A stretch of 64,000 bases of DNA from Euzebya pacifica (lineage in GTDB: Bacteria; Actinomycetota; Nitriliruptoria; Euzebyales; Euzebyaceae): contig NZ_CP031165.1 in NCBI RefSeq assembly GCF_003344865.1, forward strand, positions 434,001-498,000. Direction: 5' to 3'. Shown here one piece after another: positions 1 to 8,275 of the stretch. How positions within the stretch are numbered: the stretch's first letter is position 1; the number at the start of each line of letters is the position of its first letter. The notes under the pieces are model-generated. The model did no database searches, was not told where the DNA came from, and worked only from the letters and a program-made list of their open reading frames with translations. The position numbers were made by a program, and so were the translations under genes.

Positions 1-42
1 TGGATCGATCTGGTCCTGGCTGTCCGGGAAGTAGAACAGCAT
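1..42 (-). CDS. dpdA: N-terminal 14 codons of a DpdA-like DNA guanine transglycosylase (partial)
   Basis: Reading leftward from an ATG at 42, the 14 visible residues are MLFYFPDSQDQIDP; the gene runs off the window edge. The start overlaps the stop of the preceding dpdB-like gene in an ATGA arrangement, so the two are translationally coupled. DpdA is the TGT-like enzyme that exchanges guanine in DNA for preQ0 in 7-deazaguanine modification systems. As I recall, DpdA proteins open with a similar F-P-D-S-Q-D motif, and the neighbours (DpdB-like, DpdC-like, preQ0 pathway) are exactly what DpdA needs. Only 14 residues are visible, so the call rests mainly on context. Confidence 0.55.
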   Translation of the reverse strand, partial: MLFYFPDSQDQIDP

Positions 43-1172
43 CACGCAACCTTCATCCGCTGCGTGACGTAACGACGGATCAGCAGGTTCGACAACGCCC
101 GGACGTGCTTCGGGGTGTTCTGGATGTCGTTCCACGCCATGTCGCCGAGGTCCTCCCACTGCCCGTCCAGCCAACGGCAGATGGGCGCGACGGTCCCGAG
201 CTCGGCCATGATCTGCTCGTGAGCGTCGTCAGCGTTGGGGTTGACCGTCGCCATCACCTTGTCCATGAGACGGCCCATGGCACGTATGCCCGCACCGTGC
301 ATCAGCCGGCTCTCCGTTGACGGCAGCCCCCAGGCTTCGGGGAACGTGTCCCGCACCGCTGCCCAGTACGCGGTCACGGTCAGCCAGATCGTCTCCGTGT
401 CGGCCTCGCCGGTCGCCAGGTTGCGGTAGGGGAACAGACAGCCGGATGACTGCTGCAGGCTCTCCTCCAGCATCTTGACGATCGACGTGTCGGTGATCGG
501 CGCCTGCTTCCGCTCCTCCGGAGCCGAGGACGGTCGGCGGATCATCCCCTGGAACGGGGAGTCGTCCTGGCGGTTGAGCTGATCGCAGATGGCCGCAGGG
601 AGCTTGCGCATGCCCAGCTTCCGGGAGATGGGCACGACGACCTCCGGGAGGAGCTCGGTCACGAGGCCGCGAGGCAGCGGCTTGGTGTTGTTGACCCGAA
701 GGAACTGATCTCGCTGCACCGACACCTGATCAGCGACGAACGCGCTGACGGGGATGGGCAGGTCATCACGCATGACGTCGGCGAGCGCGAAGGCGCGCTG
801 CTGTCCGTCGACGATCCAGGCCGGCTTCCGATCTCCACCCAGGCAGATCTCGAGCGTCCCGCTTCGTGACAACCCGTCGGTTGCCCCGGGACCACGAGAG
901 GACCGGAAGCGGTGCTCACCGTCCAGCGCGAGGATGATCGCGTTTGGGAAGACGATGTCATCGCCACGCAGGTAGTCGCGGATGTCGTTGACATGGCTAC
1001 GGACCTGGTCTCGCTGGTAGCCGATCAGCTGCCCCTCGTCATCGCGAGAGATCCGTGAGATGTCGGCGACCTGAAGGATCTCAGACGGGGACAACGTGAA
1101 CATGTAGAGGACGTGCCCGCCGGGCTGCTCCAGCTGGAGGGCGCGGCGTTCGATGGTCTTGGTTTCAGACAA
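42..1172 (-). CDS. dpdB: DpdB/DndB-like DGQHR-domain protein
   Basis: 376 residues if translation starts at the TTG at 1172, which has a GGGAGAA Shine-Dalgarno 6 nt upstream; the frame stays open to 1256 but that would lie deep inside the upstream gene. Residues DGQQRAFAL followed by VNNTKPLP are the hallmark of the DGQHR family (DndB, DpdB, ParB-like fold). DpdB is known as an ATP-hydrolysing partner of DpdA in inserting preQ0 into DNA. The start overlaps the end of the dpdC-like gene by 8 nt and its own stop overlaps the next ATG, giving a tight dpdC-dpdB-dpdA operon. A DndB-type regulator is the alternative, but no dnd genes are visible. Confidence 0.75.
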   Translation of the reverse strand: MSETKTIERRALQLEQPGGHVLYMFTLSPSEILQVADISRISRDDEGQLIGYQRDQVRSHVNDIRDYLRGDDIVFPNAIILALDGEHRFRSSRGPGATDGLSRSGTLEICLGGDRKPAWIVDGQQRAFALADVMRDDLPIPVSAFVADQVSVQRDQFLRVNNTKPLPRGLVTELLPEVVVPISRKLGMRKLPAAICDQLNRQDDSPFQGMIRRPSSAPEERKQAPITDTSIVKMLEESLQQSSGCLFPYRNLATGEADTETIWLTVTAYWAAVRDTFPEAWGLPSTESRLMHGAGIRAMGRLMDKVMATVNPNADDAHEQIMAELGTVAPICRWLDGQWEDLGDMAWNDIQNTPKHVRALSNLLIRRYVTQRMKVA

Positions 1173-2121
1173 GGGTGTTCTCCCGCTTCTCCTGCTTGAC
1201 CGCCTCGAAGAGCTTCCCGAAACGCTTCTGCTCGCATGCCTTGCCGGCGTCGTCACGGAACTTCCGCAGGAGCGGCGACCGGGTCAGCGTCGGGTCACGG
1301 TCCAGCTGCGTCCGGATGAATGCCTTCACCTGCTCGTCGGTGGTCACCTCACGGTCAGGGACAACCTTGGGACGGGCCAGCGCGGTGGTGTCACGCAGGC
1401 TCGACGCGATCTCGTCACGGTCAAGCCCCCGGCCGAGACGCTGGACCACCAGGCTGGCTGCCCGCTGGTTGAGCGACAGGCGGGTGCCAGGTGCGAGCTT
1501 GTCCTCGATCCGTGCGTCGAAGGCGGGATCGTCCGCGGTGCCGTCCAGATCCTTGCCTGCGCACACCAGCATGGCCTGTGGATGGGAAAGCAGCTCGCTG
1601 AGGTCCGTGCCGAAGGCGGCGGCGTACGCGCTGGACGCAACGACCATCACGGGTGCCCCGCCGTTGCTGGGTGGTAGCTCGGCGAGGCGGCGGGGTCTCC
1701 CGGTCCGCAACGCCCGCGACCGCGCTAGCGCCTTCCACCACTGTCGACGACGGACTGCCGAGCGGCGTCCCGACGGGTCGAGTCCGGCGTCGTCCTCGCT
1801 CGGCGGGGAGAACGTCGCTCCGTAGCCGACGATCTCGTCGTCCGCGGCTATCAACCCGTAGCCCGCGGAGGCGACCCAAAGGACGGGGGAGAACCCCGCC
1901 TCCCGGGCGTCGTCCTCCAGCTGCTGGGACTGCAGCCATGCCTCGCCCATGTACCGTTCTCGGGCCGTCATCGCGTCACGCGCAGGGGAGAGCAGCTGCT
2001 CCTCCCACAAGGCGAGTTGCTGGTCGAGATCTGCACGACGAACGCTGGCCAGGCTCGCGGACGTGGCAGCATCCGCCCGCTTCCGGTCCACGCACGGCAC
2101 CACGATGTCGATCCTGCTCAC
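1165..2121 (-). CDS. dpdC: DpdC-like protein (dPreQ0 to dADG conversion in DNA)
   Basis: 318 residues from the GTG at 2121, preceded by AAGGGG at good spacing; an in-frame start at 2151 is possible but has no ribosome site. The N-terminus IDIVVPCVDRK and the central stretch VASAGYGLIAADDEIVGYG resemble the YaaA/DUF328-DUF6884 fold, where a 'SA-x-x-GL' segment precedes a P/G-Y motif. DpdC belongs to that superfamily as I recall, and converts the preQ0 nitrile in DNA to 7-amido-7-deazaguanine. First gene of the leftward dpd operon and divergent from queC. Family membership is from motif resemblance and context. Confidence 0.65.
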   Translation of the reverse strand: MSRIDIVVPCVDRKRADAATSASLASVRRADLDQQLALWEEQLLSPARDAMTARERYMGEAWLQSQQLEDDAREAGFSPVLWVASAGYGLIAADDEIVGYGATFSPPSEDDAGLDPSGRRSAVRRRQWWKALARSRALRTGRPRRLAELPPSNGGAPVMVVASSAYAAAFGTDLSELLSHPQAMLVCAGKDLDGTADDPAFDARIEDKLAPGTRLSLNQRAASLVVQRLGRGLDRDEIASSLRDTTALARPKVVPDREVTTDEQVKAFIRTQLDRDPTLTRSPLLRKFRDDAGKACEQKRFGKLFEAVKQEKRENTLV

Positions 2122-2149
2122 GTACACCCCTTCTTCGAAACTGCATCCC

Positions 2150-2178
2150 ACTATGGAACAACCCGCGTGTAGTTACAA
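2150..2178 (-). promoter_or_regulatory. Candidate promoter of the dpdC-dpdB-dpdA operon
   Basis: On the minus strand a TTGTAA (2173-2178) and a CATAGT (2150-2155) are separated by exactly 17 nt, resembling -35 and -10 elements. The predicted transcript would start about 20 nt before the GTG at 2121. In the other direction TGGACA (2183-2188) 17 nt before TAGCCT is a weaker candidate for queC. The 168-nt divergent gap shows no recognisable preQ1 riboswitch. Confidence 0.4.
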
Positions 2179-2289
2179 GCTCTGGACACGTTCAGAAACT
2201 GCGGCTAGCCTCGCCTCAACGCCGTCCCGGGAACCTAACCAGGCGGTGTGACAGGCAAGCAGCGCAAACGATCAAGGGGTGTGGACAAC

Positions 2290-2991
2290 ATGAGCTACGC
2301 GGTAACGGTGCTGAGCGGCGGCATGGACTCGACGGTGCTCGCGCACCTCTCGAAGGGCCTGAACGAAAAGGTCGACCTCGTCTCAGTCGACTACGGCCAG
2401 CGGCACCGGACCGAGCTGGAGTTCGCGGCACGGACGGCCGACAAGCTCGGCTGTCGACACGACGTGGTCTCCCTGCCGATCGGCGAGGCGCTGTCCTCCG
2501 CGCTCACCGACACCGACGTCGATGTGCCTCACGGCCACTACGCCGAGGACAACATGGCCGTCACGGTCGTTCCCAACCGGAACGCCATCTTGATCTCCGT
2601 CGCCTACGGGATCGCTGTCGCTCGGGGAGCCACGACCGTCCAGGTCGGCGTGCACGCCGGTGACCATTTCGTGTATCCCGACTGTCGTCCGGCCTTCGTC
2701 GACCAGCTCGGCGTGGCGCTCAAGACCGGCAACGAGGGCTTCGGCCAGGTCGAGCTCGTCGCACCCTTCGTGCACCAGTCCAAGACCGACATCTGCAGGC
2801 TCGGTGACGTCCTCGGCGTGGACTGGACCGACACGTGGTCCTGCTACGAGGGTGGCGCGGTCCACTGCGGTCGGTGCGGCACGTGTGTGGAGCGGCGCGA
2901 GGCCTTCCGTGACGCCGGTGTCGAGGACCCGACGGAGTACGCCGACCCTGACTACGCCTTCGAGGTGCTCGCCCGGGGGAGCGGGTCGTGA
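2290..2991 (+). CDS. queC: 7-cyano-7-deazaguanine synthase QueC
   Basis: 233 residues from the ATG at 2290 (AAGGGG 10 nt upstream). QueC converts 7-carboxy-7-deazaguanine to preQ0 using ATP and ammonia. The PP-loop SGGMDST lies at residues 9-15, and the zinc-binding cysteines C185, C193, C196 and C199 sit in the expected C-terminal segment. Its length matches the family. It overlaps queE by 4 nt (GTGA). No queF follows, so the pathway stops at preQ0, as expected when the product is used for DNA rather than tRNA queuosine. Confidence 0.93.
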   Translation: MSYAVTVLSGGMDSTVLAHLSKGLNEKVDLVSVDYGQRHRTELEFAARTADKLGCRHDVVSLPIGEALSSALTDTDVDVPHGHYAEDNMAVTVVPNRNAILISVAYGIAVARGATTVQVGVHAGDHFVYPDCRPAFVDQLGVALKTGNEGFGQVELVAPFVHQSKTDICRLGDVLGVDWTDTWSCYEGGAVHCGRCGTCVERREAFRDAGVEDPTEYADPDYAFEVLARGSGS

Positions 2992-3629
2992 CCTACGCGG
3001 TCAAGGAGGCCTTCCACACCCTTCAGGGCGAGGGCGCACACGCAGGCCGGGCCGCAGTGTTCCTCCGGTTCGCGGGCTGCAACCTCTGGTCCGGACGAGA
3101 GGACGGCCGTGCGTCAGCGATCTGCAAGTTCTGCGACACCGACTTCGTCGGGACCGACGGCGAAGGCGGCGGTAGCTTCGCCGACCCCGTCGAGCTCGCG
3201 ACGCACGTCGCCAGCCTGTGGACCGTCGACGACGACCCCGCCGGGCGCCGCTACGTCGTCTGCACCGGCGGTGAACCCCTGCTTCAGCTCGACCCCCCGC
3301 TGATCGACGCCCTCCATTCCGAGGGCTTCACGATCGCGGTCGAGACCAACGGCACGATCGAGGCGCCTCCCGGCATCGACTGGCTCACGGTCAGCCCCAA
3401 GCTGGGATCCACCTTGGTCCAGACGTCCGGCAGCGAGCTGAAGCTCGTGTACCCGCAGGTCGCCGGCGACCCGGCGCAGTTCGTCGACCTCGACTTCGAC
3501 CACTTCTACCTGCAGCCCATGGACGGCCCCGACGCGGTCGACAACACCAAGCGCACCGTCGAGTACTGCCGACGCCACCCACTCTGGACCCTCAGCCTGC
3601 AGACCCACAAGCTGCTGGGCATCCCATAA
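2988..3629 (+). CDS. queE: 7-carboxy-7-deazaguanine synthase QueE
   Basis: 213 residues, GTG start overlapping the queC stop. QueE is a small radical-SAM enzyme that contracts the ring of 6-carboxytetrahydropterin to 7-carboxy-7-deazaguanine. The cluster motif is C31-x14-C46-x2-C49, the QueE variant spacing rather than the ordinary CX3CX2C, and it is followed by D-T-D. The SAM-binding TGGEPLLQ motif lies near residue 93. Middle gene of the preQ0 operon, 10 nt before the queD-folE2 fusion. Confidence 0.93.
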   Translation: MTYAVKEAFHTLQGEGAHAGRAAVFLRFAGCNLWSGREDGRASAICKFCDTDFVGTDGEGGGSFADPVELATHVASLWTVDDDPAGRRYVVCTGGEPLLQLDPPLIDALHSEGFTIAVETNGTIEAPPGIDWLTVSPKLGSTLVQTSGSELKLVYPQVAGDPAQFVDLDFDHFYLQPMDGPDAVDNTKRTVEYCRRHPLWTLSLQTHKLLGIP

Positions 3630-3639
3630 AGGACCCGTC

Positions 3640-4956
3640 ATGAGCCAGGACACCACCACGACCTCCGTGCTGTTGGACCTCGAACGGTCTCTGCCGACCG
3701 GCACGACGCTGATCGCCAAGCGGTTCACGTTCGACTCGGCCCACATGCTCCCCAACGTGCCGGAAGGGCACAAGTGCGGACGTGTCCACGGGCACACCTA
3801 CCAGGTCAAGATCTTCCTCCGCGGGCCCGTCGACGAGCACGCGGCGTGGATCGTGGACTTCGGTGATCTGAAGGCCCGATGGAAGCCGATCGAGGAACGC
3901 CTGGACCACCACATGCTCAACGAGCTTCCTGGTCTGGAGAACCCGACGGCCGAACGGCTCGCGGCATGGATCGCGGCGGAGATCGACGCCGGAGGACCGC
4001 TCGCCGACGACGTCCAGGTGGCGGCGGTGGAAGTGGCCGAAACTCCTGACTCCTCCGCGATCTTCCTGCCGGGGTCCGCCAGGACGGGCAACACCCTGTC
4101 CTCCGCCTCACGTGCTGCTGCACCGGTGGCTAGAGAGGCAGTCGTGGGTGCGGCGATCGAAGACGTCCAGGGTCGCCCTGATTCTCGGGGTGTCCGCCTC
4201 GACGAGGTCGGCGTCAGCGACGTTCGCTTCCCGATCACCGTCCTGGACCGCGAGCGCGAGCGACAGGCGACCGTCGGCACGCTCTCCATGGGTGTCGACG
4301 TGCCCGCGGAGGTCAAGGGGACGCACATGTCCCGCTTCCTCGAAGCGCTCAACGCCCACGACGGTGCATTCACCCTCTTCACGATGGCGCACCTGGCCAG
4401 CGACCTCCGGCGGCGGTTGGGAGCAACCGATGTTCGCGCGCGCGTTCGCTTCCCCTACTTCGTGATGAAGGCGGCCCCGGTCACCGGTGCGGGAGGGATC
4501 GTCGACCACGACTGCGAGTTCGACATCCGCGACCACGACGGCGACGTCCGGTTCCGCCTGACCGTCGAGGCACCGGTCACCACGGTCTGCCCCTGCAGCC
4601 GCGACATCTCCGACTACGGTGCTCACAACCAGCGCGGCACGGTACGGATGACCATCGACCTGGCCGTCGACCTGTCGGGCCAGCCCGAGCTGGTCTGGAT
4701 CGAGGAGCTCATCGAGCTCGCCGACGCGAAATCGTCCTCGCCCGTGTACTCGGTCATCAAGCGACCCGACGAACGACACGTCACCATGGCTGGCTACGAC
4801 AACCCGCGGTTCGTCGAGGACCTCGCACGCGACGTGGCGATCGCGATGGAGGAGGACCCGCGGATCGCGGGATACGAGGTCTGCGTCGTCAACGACGAGA
4901 GCATCCATTCGCACAACGCCTACGCCACCGTGCGCAGCGAGGGCTGGCAAGCGTAG
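3640..4956 (+). CDS. queD-folE2: Fused QueD (6-carboxytetrahydropterin synthase) - FolE2 (GTP cyclohydrolase IB)
   Basis: 438 residues carrying two consecutive pathway enzymes. Residues about 22-148 are QueD: zinc ligands H35, H50 and H52, catalytic C46 in [10 protein letters not shown], and the EVAETPDS motif near 132. Residues about 165-438 are a complete GTP cyclohydrolase type IB: KGTHMSR at 226-232, [17 protein letters not shown] at 317-333, and the C-terminal [12 protein letters not shown] segment. FolE2 makes 7,8-dihydroneopterin triphosphate from GTP and QueD uses that product. The frame is open throughout, so the fusion is not an assembly of two frames. The order on the polypeptide is the reverse of pathway order. 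Confidence 0.93.
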   Translation: MSQDTTTTSVLLDLERSLPTGTTLIAKRFTFDSAHMLPNVPEGHKCGRVHGHTYQVKIFLRGPVDEHAAWIVDFGDLKARWKPIEERLDHHMLNELPGLENPTAERLAAWIAAEIDAGGPLADDVQVAAVEVAETPDSSAIFLPGSARTGNTLSSASRAAAPVAREAVVGAAIEDVQGRPDSRGVRLDEVGVSDVRFPITVLDRERERQATVGTLSMGVDVPAEVKGTHMSRFLEALNAHDGAFTLFTMAHLASDLRRRLGATDVRARVRFPYFVMKAAPVTGAGGIVDHDCEFDIRDHDGDVRFRLTVEAPVTTVCPCSRDISDYGAHNQRGTVRMTIDLAVDLSGQPELVWIEELIELADAKSSSPVYSVIKRPDERHVTMAGYDNPRFVEDLARDVAIAMEEDPRIAGYEVCVVNDESIHSHNAYATVRSEGWQA

Positions 4957-4965
4957 GGTCCTGCC

Positions 4966-5220
4966 ATGGGCAAGTACGGGCTGCTGGCTGACTATCTGCG
5001 TCACGCTGCGTCGCCGGTGTCCATGACGTTCGACGAGATCGACCACCTCGTCGGCGGGCTGCCCGCCTCTGCTCGTCGACATCGCGCGTGGTGGGCCAAC
5101 GAGGCAGACGGGCGTCACGTCCAGGCTCGGGCCTGGGTCCAGGCGGGTTGGCGCGTCGGGGACGTGAGCCTCACCCAAGAGCGCGTGCGGTTCGCCAGAG
5201 CGTCAGCGACAGATGCCTGA
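4966..5220 (+). CDS. Small DUF7662-type protein
   Basis: 84 residues beginning 9 nt after the queD-folE2 stop, so probably co-transcribed. The pattern KYGLLADYL...MTFDEIDHLVGG-LPASARRHRAWWANE...AWVQAGWRV matches the DUF7662 family, small proteins of unknown function often near restriction or mobile loci. The LP-x-SAR-x-HR-x-WWAN block is the most conserved part. It may be a cargo or regulatory gene of the modification locus. It ends 9 nt from the convergent endonuclease III-like gene. Confidence 0.7.
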   Translation: MGKYGLLADYLRHAASPVSMTFDEIDHLVGGLPASARRHRAWWANEADGRHVQARAWVQAGWRVGDVSLTQERVRFARASATDA

Positions 5221-5228
5221 GCGGCTCC

Positions 5229-5996
5229 TCAGTTCCCTCCCTTGCCGTTCGTGCCATGCCGGAGCTCCGGAACGTAGTCGGCGCGGCGATCGGAAGCGAT
5301 GAACGCTGATGGGCACCGGCCCACCAGCGGGCACGCGTGACATGCCGGGGCCCGCTGGGTGCAGACCTCGCGGCCGTGCTGCACCAGCAGGACGTGGGCG
5401 TCGTAGCGCAGACCGGCGGGCACCCCCTCCTCGATGAGTCGTGTGGCCCGCGCCCACGTCATGCTTGGTTCCAGCATCCCCAGCCGCTTGGCGACCCGAA
5501 GGACGTGGACGTCGACGGCCATGACGTCCCGGCCGAAGCTGTAGGCAGCGACGCACCGGGCACCCTTGGGGCCCAGCCCGGGAAGCGCCATCAGCTCCTT
5601 GAGCAGGTCGGCGTCGGCGAGGTCGTCGAGCGTCATGAGATCACCGCCGTGACGGTCCGCCATCTGGGCCCCGAACGACATCAGGTTCTCGGTCCTTCGG
5701 GTGATCAGCCCGAGCGGTCGCACCGCATCCGCGACCCGTCGCGGATCCGCGTCCGCTAGCTCGGTCCAGCTTGTCGGCGCCAGCGCTCGCAGATCATCGA
5801 ACGCGGCCTCGACGGTGCGCTGGCTGCGGGTCATGTATGTCAGCTGGATGAACACCGCCTCGTCGTTGGGGTCTGCGTGGTTCCCCAACGGCAGCGGCGA
5901 TCGAGCGGGCTGACCGTGCAGCGAGGCGAGCGATCGCAGGATGCTTGGCCACGTCTGGACGCGCGAACGCGTCCACGAACCGTTGCGTCCGGTCAT
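5229..5996 (-). CDS. Endonuclease III-like HhH-GPD DNA glycosylase with [4Fe-4S] cluster
   Basis: 255 residues, ATG overlapping the helicase stop (ATGA), so translationally coupled to it. The helix-hairpin-helix LPGLGPKGAR (138-147) carries the catalytic lysine K144, and D162 in VDVHV is the catalytic aspartate, as in bifunctional endonuclease III enzymes. C212-x6-C219-x2-C222-x5-C228 is the standard iron-sulphur motif. The roughly 40-residue N-terminal extension is not typical of Nth. Being third in an operon with a helicase and an AddB-like protein, beside a 7-deazaguanine locus, it may recognise modified or unmodified bases rather than serve general repair. Confidence 0.85.
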   Translation of the reverse strand: MTGRNGSWTRSRVQTWPSILRSLASLHGQPARSPLPLGNHADPNDEAVFIQLTYMTRSQRTVEAAFDDLRALAPTSWTELADADPRRVADAVRPLGLITRRTENLMSFGAQMADRHGGDLMTLDDLADADLLKELMALPGLGPKGARCVAAYSFGRDVMAVDVHVLRVAKRLGMLEPSMTWARATRLIEEGVPAGLRYDAHVLLVQHGREVCTQRAPACHACPLVGRCPSAFIASDRRADYVPELRHGTNGKGGN

Positions 5997-8275
5997 AGGG
6001 TCGCGCCCTCGGGCTTCGACGCCCTCCGCAGGGCCGCGATCTCGGCTGTGCCGGGACCGCCCGCCACCATGTGGACGCCAGATGGGATGCCGTCCTCCAG
6101 CGAATGCACGATCTCATCCAGCCAGGAGTACTTGTCGTGGTGGGCTGGGACCGGCGGGCTCGGCTGCGTGCGCCCCCCGAGAAGAATCACCTGCTGCTGC
6201 GCCCTGGTGACTGCGACGTAGAGCAGTCGCATCTCCTCCTCCAGCAGCGCACGACGGTTGCGTGTCAGCATCCGATCCCATTCGGCTGACCGGGTGGTCC
6301 CGCCGTCCCGGAGCGGCAGGTTGAGGTCAAGACGGTCGTCGTCCCCGATCAGGTAGTGCGGGTCCGTCGCGGCCGACGCCAACGCACGGTTGATCCAGGG
6401 TATGAACACCACCGGGTACTGCATTCCCTTCGATTGGTGGATCGTCATGACGCGGACGTAGGGAGGTCGCCGGTCGCCGCGCCGGTCCCGTGGGGACGGG
6501 AACCCGTTGAGGACGGCGATCCTCAGCCATTCGACGAAGGCGTCAAGAGTCAGCGCTTGCTCCCGCTTGAAGACGTTCCTGGCGTCCTCCCGGAGATCCT
6601 CCAGGACCAGCGCCGAGTCGGTCCGCCCCTCCGCGCGCAGACGGTCGAGCACTCCGGAGGTCTCATAGAGGCGGGCGAGCACTTGGGGGGCCGAGTCGGA
6701 GCGGGCGGTGCGCCGGCAGGTCGTGATCCACGCCATCGTGTCGGGGTGATGGTCGATGAGCCAGTCGGTGAGCGGGCTGCCGCGGTCCTTGCCGTACTGC
6801 ACGAGGCGGGCGATCTCCGATCTGGCGTCGATGTCGGTGAAGTACATCGAGTCCAGAGCGATGGCCAGCGTGGCATCGTCGCCGGGTCTGAGCAGCATCT
6901 CCAGCACCTGCAGCGTGGCCACCACCTCCGGTTGCTCGAAGAAGGACTCCCCGCGGCTGCGGCGGACCTCAGCCACGCCGGCGAGCTCGCTGGTGAGCTC
7001 CGCGACGGCTTGGTCAGCTTGGGAGTTCGTCCGGCAGAGGACGACGAGGTCGGCAGGTTCGAGGAACATAGGGTTGGGAAGGACGGACGGCGTGCCGAGC
7101 AGCTCCTTGACCCATGTCCCGAGGTTGGCAGGGACATCGTCCCAGCCTGACTGGTCAACAACGAGCGGAGCCAGCGTGGTTGGTGACGTCGGGCTGCCGT
7201 CGTAGGCGAGGAGCTTCTCATCCAGATCGGTGTATCGGGTCCCGATGCGGGAGAACAAGGCGTTCTGGGCGTCGAGCAGTTCCCTGCTGGGACGCCGGCT
7301 GACGTGGAGGGGGAGGGGCTTGACGCTCAGCCGCTTCGCGAGCTGGTGGAGGAGCTTGGCGTCGGCGGCACGGAAGCCGTAGATCGACTGCTTCACGTCG
7401 CCGACGACCAGAAGCTTCTGGAGGTCGGTAAGCAGCCGCTCTATGACGTCGATCTGCACGCGGTCGGTGTCCTGGAACTCATCGACGAACAGAACCGGAT
7501 GCTGCCGGGCGGCCTTGGACGCGCCATCGGGATCGGCGCGGAACGCCGAGACCAAGCGCAGCAGCAGGTCATCGACATCCACAGAGCCCCGTCGGACCTT
7601 GTCGTTGGTGTGCGCGTGGTCGGACGCCACCAGCCAACGCACGAACGCACGGGTCACCTCATGGGCGCCCGCGTGGTCGGTTGCCGCAGCAACCGACTCC
7701 GGGTCGATCCCGACCCTGGACAAGTGGTCGAGGACGTTCTCCGCCTCCTTGACCAGGCGGTACTCGGGGAGGTCCACCTCCAGCAACGTCGTCATGCTCG
7801 GGTGCCCGGCGAACGCCACCTCGAGTGCGTCCGCGATGGCCTCCCGACGAGCGGTGCCGCTGCTGTTCAGGGTGGAAGACCTCGGGACGGTGCTGTCATG
7901 CCCGAAGTCCTTGAGAAGCTGATGCGCGAACGAGTGGATCGTACCGATGAACGCCGAGGGCAGCCGCTCGCGCTGCTCCCACCAGTGATCGCGGTTGGTG
8001 GGGTCCTTCGTCAACGCGGCGAAGATGGCCTCGTCGGTTTCCGCCCGAAGCTGCTCCGCGGCTTCGACCGTGAACGTCACGAGCGCGAGTTGGTCGGCCG
8101 TGAACGCTAGATGCGTCCCACCCGGCGGCCTCAGGAGCTCCATGACGGTGGCGATCATGGTGTAGGTCTTCCCGGACCCTGCGCCGGCGGTTGCGATCGT
8201 GACCTTGTTGCCGAGAACGCTGTCCACGATGTTGGACTGCTGCTCGTTGACCTCCCGGAATCCTCTCAACGTCAT
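5993..8275 (-). CDS. UvrD/AddA-like superfamily 1A DNA helicase
   Basis: 760 residues from the ATG at 8275, preceded by GGGAGGGAG; the start overlaps the stop of the AddB-like gene. Walker A AGAGSGKT lies at 30-37, the Walker B region VDEFQDTD at 264-271, motif III GDVKQSIYGFRAAD at 292-305 and motif VI VAVTRAQQQ near the C-terminus. About 760 residues is UvrD size; AddA and RecB are longer because they carry a C-terminal nuclease domain, which is missing here. Combined with the upstream AddB-like protein it looks like a reduced AddAB pair in which nuclease function, if any, resides only in the partner. Confidence 0.88.
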   Translation of the reverse strand: MTLRGFREVNEQQSNIVDSVLGNKVTIATAGAGSGKTYTMIATVMELLRPPGGTHLAFTADQLALVTFTVEAAEQLRAETDEAIFAALTKDPTNRDHWWEQRERLPSAFIGTIHSFAHQLLKDFGHDSTVPRSSTLNSSGTARREAIADALEVAFAGHPSMTTLLEVDLPEYRLVKEAENVLDHLSRVGIDPESVAAATDHAGAHEVTRAFVRWLVASDHAHTNDKVRRGSVDVDDLLLRLVSAFRADPDGASKAARQHPVLFVDEFQDTDRVQIDVIERLLTDLQKLLVVGDVKQSIYGFRAADAKLLHQLAKRLSVKPLPLHVSRRPSRELLDAQNALFSRIGTRYTDLDEKLLAYDGSPTSPTTLAPLVVDQSGWDDVPANLGTWVKELLGTPSVLPNPMFLEPADLVVLCRTNSQADQAVAELTSELAGVAEVRRSRGESFFEQPEVVATLQVLEMLLRPGDDATLAIALDSMYFTDIDARSEIARLVQYGKDRGSPLTDWLIDHHPDTMAWITTCRRTARSDSAPQVLARLYETSGVLDRLRAEGRTDSALVLEDLREDARNVFKREQALTLDAFVEWLRIAVLNGFPSPRDRRGDRRPPYVRVMTIHQSKGMQYPVVFIPWINRALASAATDPHYLIGDDDRLDLNLPLRDGGTTRSAEWDRMLTRNRRALLEEEMRLLYVAVTRAQQQVILLGGRTQPSPPVPAHHDKYSWLDEIVHSLEDGIPSGVHMVAGGPGTAEIAALRRASKPEGATL

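Noticed and set aside
2156-2289. preQ1 riboswitch upstream of queC
   Set aside because: The leader lacks a recognisable short stem followed by an A-rich tail, and preQ0 pathways feeding DNA modification are not generally so controlled.
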